This document shows positions 44,886 through 52,817 of a stretch of DNA of 64,000 bases, in pieces. The first letter of the stretch is position 1. Each line of letters opens with the position of its first letter. Position numbers and translations under genes: made by a program. This DNA comes from a virus. The DNA is taken from IMG/VR virus record IMGVR_UViG_3300020122_000238, positions 1 to 64,000 of that record, one strand, 5' to 3'. The notes beneath the pieces are model-generated. The model was not told the DNA's origin, searched no databases, and saw nothing but the letters and a program-made list of their open reading frames with translations.

Positions 44886-44981
44886 ACCAGCCGTCTGAAA
44901 GGACCTCTGGTGCGCCCTCACGGGCGGGATCGAATCGAATTAACACCCGAAATCACGCCACGCTAAGGGAGTAGATACAAA
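44886..44981 (+). promoter_or_regulatory. Leader of the capsid genes, with a repeated 14-mer
   Basis: Contains a short CGCCC/GGGCG hairpin (about 44909-44922), the 14-mer ATCACGCCACGCTA (44952-44965) that recurs before the gene at 53965, and gggag as ribosome binding site. Probably a promoter or RNA processing region for the strongly expressed capsid genes. Confidence 0.4.
44952..44965 (+). repeat. 14-base exact repeat, copy 1
   Basis: ATCACGCCACGCTA, identical to bases 53930-53943. Both copies lie in the short leader upstream of a virion gene, 17 and 22 bases before the ATG. Confidence 0.8.
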
Positions 44982-45614
44982 ATGAGTTCCTTCGCCATCG
45001 GCGGACAGTCTTCGGGTGACTTCAAGGAGACCGCAGCTCGGGTCCAGCTTCTCAACATCGTCACACGCAACAGCGTGGGTGTTCTGACGCCGGATTCGTT
45101 CACGCAGGCCAATCCCCCCGTCGTCACCACGCAGAAGTCCACCACCCTTTCGAACATCAGCAAACTCGGAGTGCTTGGAGGCAGCATCGCCTTCACTCGC
45201 TACGACTACGGCAATGGGTTCCACGGTGGACCTGTCAAGGTCTCGGGTGCCTACGACGCCAAGATCAAGCCGCTGGGCATCTACCTGAACGACAGCCTCG
45301 GGAACGCCTTCGAGAACACCCCTGGTGTCGCCTCGAACCGTGGTCCCTACGCCTGTGGCTCGGGGACGACTGTGGGCCTCTCGGTCTACGAGACCAAGAA
45401 GCAGCTCGCGACCACACCGGGTGATGTCATCACCTACGCGGCTGGCGATGCGGTCTACGCCTCGGTCAACGGACTCGTCACGAACGTCCTCGCGGACGCC
45501 TACGAGTACAACGTCTCTGGTCAGGGCTTCGTGTACTTCGTGACCCTGATCGGCATCGTGAAGGTGGCTCCGGACGCCAACTCGTCGCTCCTCGTGATCG
45601 ACCTGCGGGTCTGA
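44982..45614 (+). CDS. Capsid decoration-like protein, 210 aa
   Basis: Beta-rich protein just upstream of the major capsid gene, the usual place for head decoration or stabilisation proteins. Segments such as GDVITYAAGDAVYASVNGLV match the style of capsid-binding beta-tulip folds. Strong Shine-Dalgarno gggag nine bases before ATG. No cysteine motif or enzymatic residues. Confidence 0.65.
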   Translation: MSSFAIGGQSSGDFKETAARVQLLNIVTRNSVGVLTPDSFTQANPPVVTTQKSTTLSNISKLGVLGGSIAFTRYDYGNGFHGGPVKVSGAYDAKIKPLGIYLNDSLGNAFENTPGVASNRGPYACGSGTTVGLSVYETKKQLATTPGDVITYAAGDAVYASVNGLVTNVLADAYEYNVSGQGFVYFVTLIGIVKVAPDANSSLLVIDLRV

Positions 45615-45651
45615 TCCAACACCGGATTTCTGAGGAGCAAAAGAGGACGAC

Positions 45652-46533
45652 ATGAACAACCAGGTTTCCAACGAGCTGAAGCAGCAAATCATCAGCGAGT
45701 ACATCAAGACGGCCGCCGGCCGTGCAAAGCTCGCTGCGTCGATGATCCAGCCCCTTCGGCTGCGTCGTGACTACACCGCGGTCGGTCGCAAGACCTTCCT
45801 CGTCGAGCAGCTACCGGATGGAGCGTTGCCGATCTATGACAAGGACCCCGACGTCACGGCCTTCGTGGTCGGCGAGGAGGGTCAGAACATCCTCGCGATC
45901 CAGAAGCCGCGTCGGGTCATCTTCCCGCTGTTTGAGATCGCCTCGAACCCCGAGATCCCGCTCACGCAGATCAAGGAGCGTCGCTTCGACCTCATCGAGC
46001 GTTCGCAGGACCTCGCGAAGGCCCAGATCCAGGCCGCCGAAGATGAGCGCGTCTTCACGGTTCTCGACTCGATCGCCGTTTCCGGCTTCGACACCCTCCC
46101 CGGGCAGTCGAACCCTGACGTCGCGGTGGTGGCCCCCATCTCTCCGGCCGTCCTCGCGGACGCGTTCGCCGAGATCGAGCGTCACGACCTTCGGGTTGCC
46201 CGGATCTACATGAACGCGGTCGACTACGCGGACATCCGCAAGTTCGGCCGTGACATCCTGGACATCGAGAGCCAGGCCACCCTCCTCAAGACTGGCCTCC
46301 AGGCCGTCCTCTGGGGTGCGCAGATCATCACGTCGAGGCTCGTCCCCGTCGGGTTCGTCTACATCTGCGCGGAGCCCGAGAACTTCGGTCGCTTCCCGGT
46401 CCGCACGGAGCTGACGGTCCTCTCGGCCGACGATCCCAAGGCCCGCACGATCGGCTTCTCGTGTTTTGAGAACGTCGGCATTGGTGCCTTCAACCCCAAG
46501 GCACTCACTCGGGTGGTTGTGCAGCGTTTCTAG
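45652..46533 (+). CDS. Major capsid protein, HK97 fold
   Basis: 293 residues with the N-arm, E-loop region (VEQLPDGALPIYDKDPDVTA), long spine helix (IERSQDLAKAQIQAAEDERV) and A-domain segment VARIYMNAVDYADIRKFG...WGAQIITSRLVP typical of HK97-type capsids in myoviruses. tgaggagcaaaagagg precedes ATG. A bidirectional terminator follows. Part of its A-domain (about 172-242) is duplicated in the fusion protein at 57241. Confidence 0.9.
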   Translation: MNNQVSNELKQQIISEYIKTAAGRAKLAASMIQPLRLRRDYTAVGRKTFLVEQLPDGALPIYDKDPDVTAFVVGEEGQNILAIQKPRRVIFPLFEIASNPEIPLTQIKERRFDLIERSQDLAKAQIQAAEDERVFTVLDSIAVSGFDTLPGQSNPDVAVVAPISPAVLADAFAEIERHDLRVARIYMNAVDYADIRKFGRDILDIESQATLLKTGLQAVLWGAQIITSRLVPVGFVYICAEPENFGRFPVRTELTVLSADDPKARTIGFSCFENVGIGAFNPKALTRVVVQRF

Positions 46534-46566
46534 TCGCTGAGCTGGCCTGAAAAGGCCAGAAAAGAA

Positions 46567-46606
46567 AAGGCCCTGCTCGGGAAACCGGGTGGGGCCTTTC
46601 TCTTTG
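46567..46606. terminator. Bidirectional intrinsic terminator
   Basis: AAAGGCCC (46567-46574) pairs with GGGCCTTT (46593-46600), with an inner CTCGG-GAAA-CCGGG stem loop. On the plus strand CTCTTT follows; on the minus strand the hairpin is followed by CTTTTCTTTTC. It ends both the capsid operon and the convergent minus-strand operon. Confidence 0.9.
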
Positions 46607-46693
46607 GTGTATATTCGGGCGATGACGAAAGAAGAACTAGCCGCTCTCAAAGAGCAAATCTTTCAGGTGTGCACTTGCAGACTTGGGGTTGAG
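46607..46693. other. Convergent gap with a short plus-strand frame
   Basis: ATG 46622 opens MTKEELAALKEQIFQV, which looks like a gene start, but the frame then runs antisense to the minus-strand gene at 46694. It may be a remnant of a displaced gene or chance. No further structure seen. Confidence 0.3.
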
Positions 46694-46969
46694 CTACTCC
46701 AAGAGTTCGAGCTGCTCCGGGCCGTCATCGACGACGTCCTTCTTCGAGCCCTTGCCCTTCTTGAACTTCACGGGTTTCTGACGCTGCTCTTCGATGAAGG
46801 AGCGGATCACCGTGATGCAGTCTTCCTTCGCAATCCCAGATCGCATACACGCATAGAGTGTGATCTTCCAGTTACCGGGGACCACCTTGGCAACTGCTCG
46901 TCCCAGCTCGCGAAGATCCTCGATCCCCTCGGCTCGCTTCTTCTGCATGATGGTGAGGAGGCTGTCCAT
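46694..46969 (-). CDS. Hypothetical protein, 91 aa, last gene of minus-strand island
   Basis: Helical N-terminal part (LLTIMQKKRAEGIEDLRELG) and a Lys-rich then acidic tail (KFKKGKGSKKDVVDDGPEQ). Follows the next minus gene by ten bases; both read towards the bidirectional terminator. No family recognised. Confidence 0.65.
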   Translation of the reverse strand: MDSLLTIMQKKRAEGIEDLRELGRAVAKVVPGNWKITLYACMRSGIAKEDCITVIRSFIEEQRQKPVKFKKGKGSKKDVVDDGPEQLELLE

Positions 46970-46979
46970 GAGGTGCTCA

Positions 46980-47183
46980 CTACGCTGTCTTGAGGACAGC
47001 CTGAAAGTTTCTCTCCAGCTCGATGGTGTTGATCGGTCCCGTCGAGGTCTTGATGTACTTCAGACAGATGAGCAGGAGTTCGAGGGTGGTGGCCACGCCG
47101 TCGATCGCAGGAGCTTGGTCTCCTTGCTCCAGGCTATCGAGTTGAGCTTGAGCAACTTCTTGAACTGTATCGAGAGCGTCCAT
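46980..47183 (-). CDS. Hypothetical protein, 67 aa, minus-strand island
   Basis: Small helical protein (TVQEVAQAQLDSLEQ; TTLELLLICLKYIKTS). On the minus strand agaggggaa sits at ideal distance before ATG, one of the best ribosome binding sites in the window, which supports expression. Middle gene of three. Confidence 0.7.
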   Translation of the reverse strand: MDALDTVQEVAQAQLDSLEQGDQAPAIDGVATTLELLLICLKYIKTSTGPINTIELERNFQAVLKTA

Positions 47184-47213
47184 TTCCCCTCTACAGGTCG
47201 CAGGCGTTGACGA

Positions 47214-47588
47214 TCAACCGACCGCTTCCGGGATGTCGTTCATGTCGGCCCACGTCCAGTAGCCTCCAGCCCCGACCCATTGCACGGTGGGGTTCCTCAC
47301 CTGCCTCAGAACGTCGTCAGGTCCGGCGTCAGGGTGTCCAGGGCGGACCTGATCTTGGCTGTAGCCGTTGGTGATGGAGTGGATCCGGACCTTGTAGGTC
47401 CGACCAGCCGGCGGGCGATCTGGGCCGGTCGATCCCAGTTTGGTGCCCTTGGGGATGGTCACCCATTGCCCCTTGCTCACCTGGAACTTGGTGGGGTCGC
47501 AAAAACCGACGAATTTTTTGGGGGTAGTCACGCCTCTACCTACACCTCTACCAGCTCCAAGATCAACCCCTCGGATGCGGTAGTACAC
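47214..47588 (-). CDS. Hypothetical protein, 124 aa, first gene of minus-strand island
   Basis: GTG start at 47588 on the minus strand. Gly/Arg-rich N-terminus then a beta-rich domain (VSKGQWVTIPKGTKL, RTYKVRIHSITNGY, NPTVQWVGAGGYWTWADM). The 52 bases between it and the plus-strand gene at 47641 must hold divergent promoters, but no consensus is visible. Function unknown. Confidence 0.65.
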   Translation of the reverse strand: MYYRIRGVDLGAGRGVGRGVTTPKKFVGFCDPTKFQVSKGQWVTIPKGTKLGSTGPDRPPAGRTYKVRIHSITNGYSQDQVRPGHPDAGPDDVLRQVRNPTVQWVGAGGYWTWADMNDIPEAVG

Positions 47589-47640
47589 TTATCCGTTTGC
47601 TCTTGATGGGGACCTACATCTTCTTCAGGAGAGCGGACAC

Positions 47641-48870
47641 ATGGCATCGGAACAGATTGCATTTCGACACGGCGAACTCCAGCACTTCATCACGACCCGG
47701 GGCTTCACGCTTGGCAACATCGGCAACGGGCAACCCTTGACTCTCTCGAAGGGGACGGATGTCATGTTTGATGGGACCACAGCCGAAGTGAATGGGGGTC
47801 GCTACCCGATGCCGCAGCTTCGGGGGGCGTTCAAGGCTGGCTGGCTCATCCGCGCACAGAACTACGACGAGTTCGATACGACGTCGGAGCGTCCGCGTTC
47901 GGCGAACATCCAGGTCAAGCATGCAGCGGATGGTGGCAACCCACTCCGACCGAACCAGTCGAACTTTGCACGGGCTACGAGCGAAGATGTCGACGAGCGT
48001 GAGGTGGGAAACGTCACGGTTCATGCGAACTCGATTCGGGATCGCAACAACGGGTATGTCCCCGGCCAGCGGGTGACGGGGCAGGTCATCATCGAGCCGC
48101 AAGACGGCGTCGAGGTTCGAGCTGGTTTTCAGACTCCTTCGGGAGATGAGGCGAACCGGCACGCCCTCAACAGGTCGCAGCTTCGTGGGGACAATGTTGG
48201 GGGTCTTCTGCATCACGCGAACAACGTGGGTCAGATTGCTCCTGGGGAAGGCATCTCCGAAGAGGAGTACCTGGCTCGCATGAGTCCTCGCCAGAGGGAT
48301 GAGTATCTCGCGCAGATCGAGATGCGCCGTTCGCAGTACGTCTCGGAGCCCCGTCAGTCCCAGCCGACGATGCTGGACAACAGTGGTTCTCGGGTGGTGG
48401 GTCGGGTTCAGAACCGCGGGTCGGAGACTCGGGAGGGGATCACTGCTAGCCTCTACACGGGCGGCGGGACCGAGACGGCCGACATGTCGGGGTATGACCA
48501 GGCTCCGGCTCGTTTGTCGACCATCACCCAGGATGGGATGACCTTCAGGACCACCAATGGTCCCCGAAGGGACGTCAACAACGTGGCCGAAGCCTCGGGA
48601 GCACCCACTCGGGTGGTCGCTTCGCTCAACCCTTCGCCGGCTGTGTCGGTCAAGGAAGCTCCGGCGAACGTTCGCCGGATGGTCGCCAAGCAGTTCTGTG
48701 CTGACTTCCCCGACAACTACGACTTCACGGTGTCCCCCCGGAAGAAGCTCGCTCGTCTCCAGGCCGACTACGAGGATCGTCACGATGTCCTCAAGGCCGT
48801 CTTCGCAGCCGAGGGCGACGACATGAAGGAGATGCTTCTTTCGGAGTTCCCCCAGGCTTTTGAGAGCTGA
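47641..48870 (+). CDS. Virion-module protein, 409 aa
   Basis: Hydrophilic protein with an N-terminal beta region (FRHGELQHFITTRGFTLGNI, LSKGTDVMFDGTTAEVNG), long low-complexity middle, and helical C-terminus (ADYEDRHDVLKAVFAAEG). caggaga precedes ATG. First plus-strand gene after the minus-strand island. Not recognised. Confidence 0.7.
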   Translation: MASEQIAFRHGELQHFITTRGFTLGNIGNGQPLTLSKGTDVMFDGTTAEVNGGRYPMPQLRGAFKAGWLIRAQNYDEFDTTSERPRSANIQVKHAADGGNPLRPNQSNFARATSEDVDEREVGNVTVHANSIRDRNNGYVPGQRVTGQVIIEPQDGVEVRAGFQTPSGDEANRHALNRSQLRGDNVGGLLHHANNVGQIAPGEGISEEEYLARMSPRQRDEYLAQIEMRRSQYVSEPRQSQPTMLDNSGSRVVGRVQNRGSETREGITASLYTGGGTETADMSGYDQAPARLSTITQDGMTFRTTNGPRRDVNNVAEASGAPTRVVASLNPSPAVSVKEAPANVRRMVAKQFCADFPDNYDFTVSPRKKLARLQADYEDRHDVLKAVFAAEGDDMKEMLLSEFPQAFES

Positions 48871-48916
48871 ATCCCTAGTCCTCTTGTGAGCCGTCTCCCG
48901 GTGATGGAGATGGCTC

Positions 48917-49762
48917 ATGACAGAATCTAGCGGCGGTTGTTTGAGTCGCGCTGGACACGAAAAGAACGCTTCCGGCGTCGTCGTGTACCTCATTGAAGAG
49001 CTGGGAGACGCTCGTCTCCGTACAGCACAACTCAAGAAATACGTTCAAGAAGCTGTCGATCTCATCGACAAGGCCGAAAATCGGGACCAGCTCTTCGAGG
49101 TGGCGGGGCATTTGATCCACGGGATCCCCGACATGCTGTTCAAGCTTGACAAGGCTTTGGACGCATCGGCCATGGCTGCCGCTCGTCTCGACTACGAAGA
49201 AATCAAGCAAAACCTCAAGCCTGAGAAGGCGGAGGAACTTGAGGATGTCCTTCAAGACATCCGTCTACCATACTTGAAGCGTCGATCTGAGGATGCAACC
49301 CCCAAGTCGACTCAGATTGACAACGTGCAGAGGACTACTCCCATGAAGAACACGAAAGAAGCGGCTGCGGAACTGATCAAGATGGCAGAGATTGCCGATG
49401 CAACGGGCAAGGTCCCGGTGGCTCGTCTCGTCTCGCTCATCGCCCACCTGGAAGGGAATCAGCGCCAGGCTGGGGACATCTCGAAGAAGGCTTCACGCTT
49501 CTTCCAACAGGCGGCAACGACCCTGTCGACGCAGAAGAACCCGAGCCGGACGCAGCTCGCTTCCGTCCTTCGGAAGGTGCTCGCCGACTCGATGCAGATG
49601 GATGCGGCGACCATGCAGTCCGCCATCTTCCAACAGGCCAACTCTCGCGAGGAGGTCATGAAGGGCTTCCAGAAGGCCAACCCCAGCATGTCGGATGCTG
49701 ATGCCGAGAAGGCTGCCGATCAGTGGGAAAAGAACAAGAACGTCGTCAAGGACAAGCACTGA
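48917..49762 (+). CDS. Coiled-coil virion-module protein with possible internal start
   Basis: 281 helical residues (RTAQLKKYVQEAVDLIDKAE; TKEAAAELIKMAEIADATGK). ATG 49344 (MKNTKEAAAE) has agagga upstream and begins a segment with codon use and composition resembling a separate 139-residue protein, so two products or an old gene fusion are possible. Not recognised. Confidence 0.65.
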   Translation: MTESSGGCLSRAGHEKNASGVVVYLIEELGDARLRTAQLKKYVQEAVDLIDKAENRDQLFEVAGHLIHGIPDMLFKLDKALDASAMAAARLDYEEIKQNLKPEKAEELEDVLQDIRLPYLKRRSEDATPKSTQIDNVQRTTPMKNTKEAAAELIKMAEIADATGKVPVARLVSLIAHLEGNQRQAGDISKKASRFFQQAATTLSTQKNPSRTQLASVLRKVLADSMQMDAATMQSAIFQQANSREEVMKGFQKANPSMSDADAEKAADQWEKNKNVVKDKH

Positions 49763-49763
49763 C

Positions 49764-50330
49764 GTGTTCGGATGGGACCCTTCTGTGGCGGAGTACAAGC
49801 TCCCTGGAGGGGGTCCTTCTCCCCGTGGGATGTCTCTTGACAAAGACACCCCTTACCGAGAAGGTCTGACTGCCTTTTTCGTTGCCCACATGTTCTATAT
49901 GGAGCGGGCTCCCGAACGTCGGCTGACTGCCGCTCGTGTCGAGCATATAGAGCAGGGGTTGTCGCGTCAAATTCGAGATCGAGCGAAGAAGTGCCAGGTG
50001 ACTCTCAAAAGGGTGGACGCTGGCAATCTGCGTTGGATCTTCGCAGTCGATTCAGGCAAGGGTCCAAAGGTCGTTCGGCTCAAGGCAACCAGGCTTGGGA
50101 AAGTCGTCCGGTTGACCAAAATGGACCTTCATTTCGCGTGCTCGTGTCCTTCCTGGCAGTGGCAGGGTCCTGAATATCATGCGAAGCAAGAAGGATACAT
50201 TGATGGAAAGCCCAGAGGTACAGCCTCAGCTCCAAATGTCGCAGATCCAGAGCACGAAAACCGTGTGTGCAAACACGTAGCTGCCGTGCTCGATTTCGTT
50301 CGCAAATGGGAGGTCCCACCTCCGAAATGA
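49764..50330 (+). CDS. SWIM-type zinc-finger protein, 188 aa
   Basis: The C-terminal half holds FACSCPSWQW and, 38 residues later, RVCKHVAAVLDF, the CxC...CxH pattern of SWIM fingers, which bind DNA or proteins. Upstream strands (GNLRWIFAVDSGKGPKVVRL) form a small domain. GTG 49764 is one base after the previous stop; ATG 49830 is an alternative. Confidence 0.75.
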   Translation: MFGWDPSVAEYKLPGGGPSPRGMSLDKDTPYREGLTAFFVAHMFYMERAPERRLTAARVEHIEQGLSRQIRDRAKKCQVTLKRVDAGNLRWIFAVDSGKGPKVVRLKATRLGKVVRLTKMDLHFACSCPSWQWQGPEYHAKQEGYIDGKPRGTASAPNVADPEHENRVCKHVAAVLDFVRKWEVPPPK

Positions 50331-50342
50331 AAAGGAATCAGA

Positions 50343-50753
50343 ATGCCTACCTACACGTCTCGTTGTCTTGGGTGCCAGGCCACCAACAACCTTCGTCTCT
50401 CTTTTTCGGATTACGAGGGGGTGAAGCTCGGGGTGAAGCTTCTGGAGTGTTCCTCTTGCCAAGGGAAAGTGGAGATCGTTTTCAGCCCGGGGGAGATCAG
50501 CTTTGTCCTGAAGGATGGTGAGAGTGGGGGTTGGCCTGGGAAGGCTCTCATCGAGAACAAGCTGAGGGCCCGGCGGCGAGAGATTCTCGCCAAGAAGGAA
50601 CAGGATCATGTCTTCAAGTCGCGGCTCATCCCGAACTACAAGGGGATGGATACTGGGACTTGGAAGGAAGCACAGGAGGTCGCTCGTTCCGAGAACGGTA
50701 ACCACCTCGCGGCAACGTATGATCCTCTTGTCCAGAAGGAGAAGGCAGGATGA
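50343..50753 (+). CDS. FmdB-like zinc-ribbon protein, 136 aa
   Basis: Begins MPTYTSRCLGC and has CSSC at about residues 36-39, a zinc ribbon like the N-terminus of the FmdB family. The C-terminal half is basic helix (LRARRREILAKKEQDHVF). aaaggaa lies before ATG. Its end overlaps the next ATG. Role unknown. Confidence 0.7.
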   Translation: MPTYTSRCLGCQATNNLRLSFSDYEGVKLGVKLLECSSCQGKVEIVFSPGEISFVLKDGESGGWPGKALIENKLRARRREILAKKEQDHVFKSRLIPNYKGMDTGTWKEAQEVARSENGNHLAATYDPLVQKEKAG

Positions 50754-51379
50754 ACAGAACGTTTTCAGTCATCAGGCGGCGAGCCCATATCGTCGATCTG
50801 GTCACTCCCTTGGTCGATGGGACTCAGACTTACCGTCTCAAGTGGGCGGCGAATTTCGATGGGTCCTTCACCACGTTCTTGGACTCGACGAACGTAGGCT
50901 TCCTGGACACGGCGATCGACATCGCCGTTGTGGGTGCTCAGCCGACTTCTGGACGTCAAGTTCGGATTGTCTTTGACCCTACGACCTACAGCATTCCGGA
51001 TGGTAAGTCATTTTGGCTTCAGCTTTGGCGAGTGCCTTTTGGGGGTAGTGAAGTCCAGGTGTCGGCTGCTGGTCTTATCTTGGCGGATTCTGCTCAGCAT
51101 GGTACGGGAGCAGTGGTAATTCAAGGTAATGCTCCTTCAGGTGTTGACAGCACGGACGCTCTTCAGCTCGATTTCCCTAGGCGTATGCAGGATTTTCGTA
51201 TTCAGCATACAGGTCCTTCTGGTACACTCTACGTGTCTACAGAGCAAGATGGGGATGAAGTTAACTTCTCTCCCAGTTCTGATACAGCATTTGGCTTAAA
51301 TGTGATGCAGGGGAGTTTGTGGGTACGAGGTGGGGGGGGACTAGTACCATTTTCCATCATCTGTACTTCTTCTCGTTAA
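50750..51379 (+). CDS. Beta-rich virion protein, 209 aa
   Basis: No recognised family; regular beta strands (TYRLKWAANFDGSFTTFL, VRIVFDPTTYSIPDGKSFWL, GTLYVSTEQDGDEVNF) suggest a jelly-roll or Ig-like virion protein. From about 51000 on the DNA is clearly more AT-rich than its neighbours, hinting that this domain came from another source. Confidence 0.65.
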   Translation: MNRTFSVIRRRAHIVDLVTPLVDGTQTYRLKWAANFDGSFTTFLDSTNVGFLDTAIDIAVVGAQPTSGRQVRIVFDPTTYSIPDGKSFWLQLWRVPFGGSEVQVSAAGLILADSAQHGTGAVVIQGNAPSGVDSTDALQLDFPRRMQDFRIQHTGPSGTLYVSTEQDGDEVNFSPSSDTAFGLNVMQGSLWVRGGGGLVPFSIICTSSR

Positions 51380-51440
51380 CGATTGAGCTTCTTTTTATGA
51401 TTTCAGATCGACGATCCCACTTCAGAGGGGCAGGAGCACC

Positions 51441-52403
51441 ATGATTCGACTCATTCACGCACAGACTGTCTCTGGTGCCATCCTCGTCGATGATCTCGAC
51501 GATGGACTGCCCAACAAGCAAGTCCACCGGCTCGGGAGCACGGCAGACCCCAAAGCGTACAAGCGCGATGGGTACGCGAATGAGCCGAAGCAGCCTTGCT
51601 ACGTCCCTCGCACCAAGCCGGGCGATGCAACCCTCCCGGGCTATATCGACTTGCAGGAAACGGCTCGGGTCGTCCTCTCGGCCGGCAAGGGGAAGATCTC
51701 CAAGCTCGTCACGGCGGGGCTGATCACGTCGGTCTCGCTGGTTGCGTCGAGCCTTGCGACGCCCGTCATCACCAACGCTCAGGCGAACACCCCGACGGCT
51801 GGCGATGTGACCCTCACGGGTACTGGCTTCCTCTCGACGGCCCCCAACATCTCGTCGGTCATCCTCACGGGAAGCGGTGCGGTCACCCTCACGCAGGCTC
51901 AGATCCTCGCGGGTGGTGGGACCATCTCGAACACCTCGATCGTTATCCCCTCCGCCCTCATCCCGGCCGCAGTGGCGGCCACGGGCTCGATCACGGTGGT
52001 GGCTGGAGCCAGCTTGGTGGCCGCGCAAACGTTCACCCTCAACGACGGCGTCAACGCGGCCACGGTCTTCGAGTTCGATTCCGGTGGTGGTGTGACGGGT
52101 GCCCATGTCGCCGTGCCCTTCACCTCGGGTGATTCTCTTGCCACGGTGAAGGCGGCTGTCATCGCTGCGATCAACGGTGTCGGAGCTGGGCTCGCCATCA
52201 CGGCTTCGAGCGGAGCAACGGGAGTCGTCAACCTCGTGAACGACGCTCTCGGCGTGATCGGTAACGTGACGATCACGGAGACGGTCGTCAACGCTGGCTT
52301 CATCGTCTCGGGGATGTCTGGTGGTGGTGGTGCGGCGGCTACCTCGTCATCGGCGCAGGTCAAGTCGGACGACCACCTCTCGAACGTCTTCGTGCTGGTC
52401 TGA
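51441..52403 (+). CDS. Virion protein with IPT/Ig-like domain, 320 aa
   Basis: Residues 1-80 form a unique N-terminal part; about 110-180 an IPT/TIG-like domain (ANTPTAGDVTLTGTGF, TSIVIPSALIPAAVAATGS); the rest is Ala/Val/Gly-rich beta structure. The IPT-like segment is shared with the gene at 52818, whose C-terminus ends in the same SVQVKYD/AQVKSDD element. Likely a surface or fibre protein. Confidence 0.7.
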   Translation: MIRLIHAQTVSGAILVDDLDDGLPNKQVHRLGSTADPKAYKRDGYANEPKQPCYVPRTKPGDATLPGYIDLQETARVVLSAGKGKISKLVTAGLITSVSLVASSLATPVITNAQANTPTAGDVTLTGTGFLSTAPNISSVILTGSGAVTLTQAQILAGGGTISNTSIVIPSALIPAAVAATGSITVVAGASLVAAQTFTLNDGVNAATVFEFDSGGGVTGAHVAVPFTSGDSLATVKAAVIAAINGVGAGLAITASSGATGVVNLVNDALGVIGNVTITETVVNAGFIVSGMSGGGGAAATSSSAQVKSDDHLSNVFVLV

Positions 52404-52410
52404 TCGTGAC

Positions 52411-52779
52411 GTGCAGTACCGCCTTCTACGCGAAATCCTGGATCTGGAGGGGTCATCCTTTCAGCGGATTGAACGTCGTTGGCGGCCTACGGACCTGTTC
52501 TACCAACAGCAGGTCCGTGCTCTCCTCAACGACATCCGCTCACGGTACGATCGGATGTCGTTTGCGGAGGAAGAGCTTCGGACGTTGGATCGGTCGGACC
52601 TCTACATCCGTGCCATTCGGAGAATGCGGCTATTCACACGAGCGGCAAACTTCACTTGGAAGTCGGACCAGCTCATCTTTCTCCGGTCGATCTCTGGGTT
52701 CTACGAAAGTTACGGCGTCATTTTACGCCTTCTCAAAATCGACCAGGCGAGGGGACGACTCGCCGATAGCACAACGTAG
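52411..52779 (+). CDS. Hypothetical protein, 122 aa
   Basis: Helical basic protein (RLLREILDLEGSSFQRIERR; FYQQQVRALLNDIRSRYDRM). GTG 52411 follows the previous stop by seven bases. It sits between two related Ig-like genes. Could be an assembly adaptor; no family recognised. Confidence 0.65.
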   Translation: MQYRLLREILDLEGSSFQRIERRWRPTDLFYQQQVRALLNDIRSRYDRMSFAEEELRTLDRSDLYIRAIRRMRLFTRAANFTWKSDQLIFLRSISGFYESYGVILRLLKIDQARGRLADSTT

Positions 52780-52817
52780 GGGGTCCTCGAACCTCCGTAG
52801 ATTGGGAGTCTGAGACA

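Noticed and set aside
46622-46993. Plus-strand gene opening MTKEELAALKEQIF
   Set aside because: After about 24 codons it runs antisense to two minus-strand genes that have better start signals and protein-like composition.
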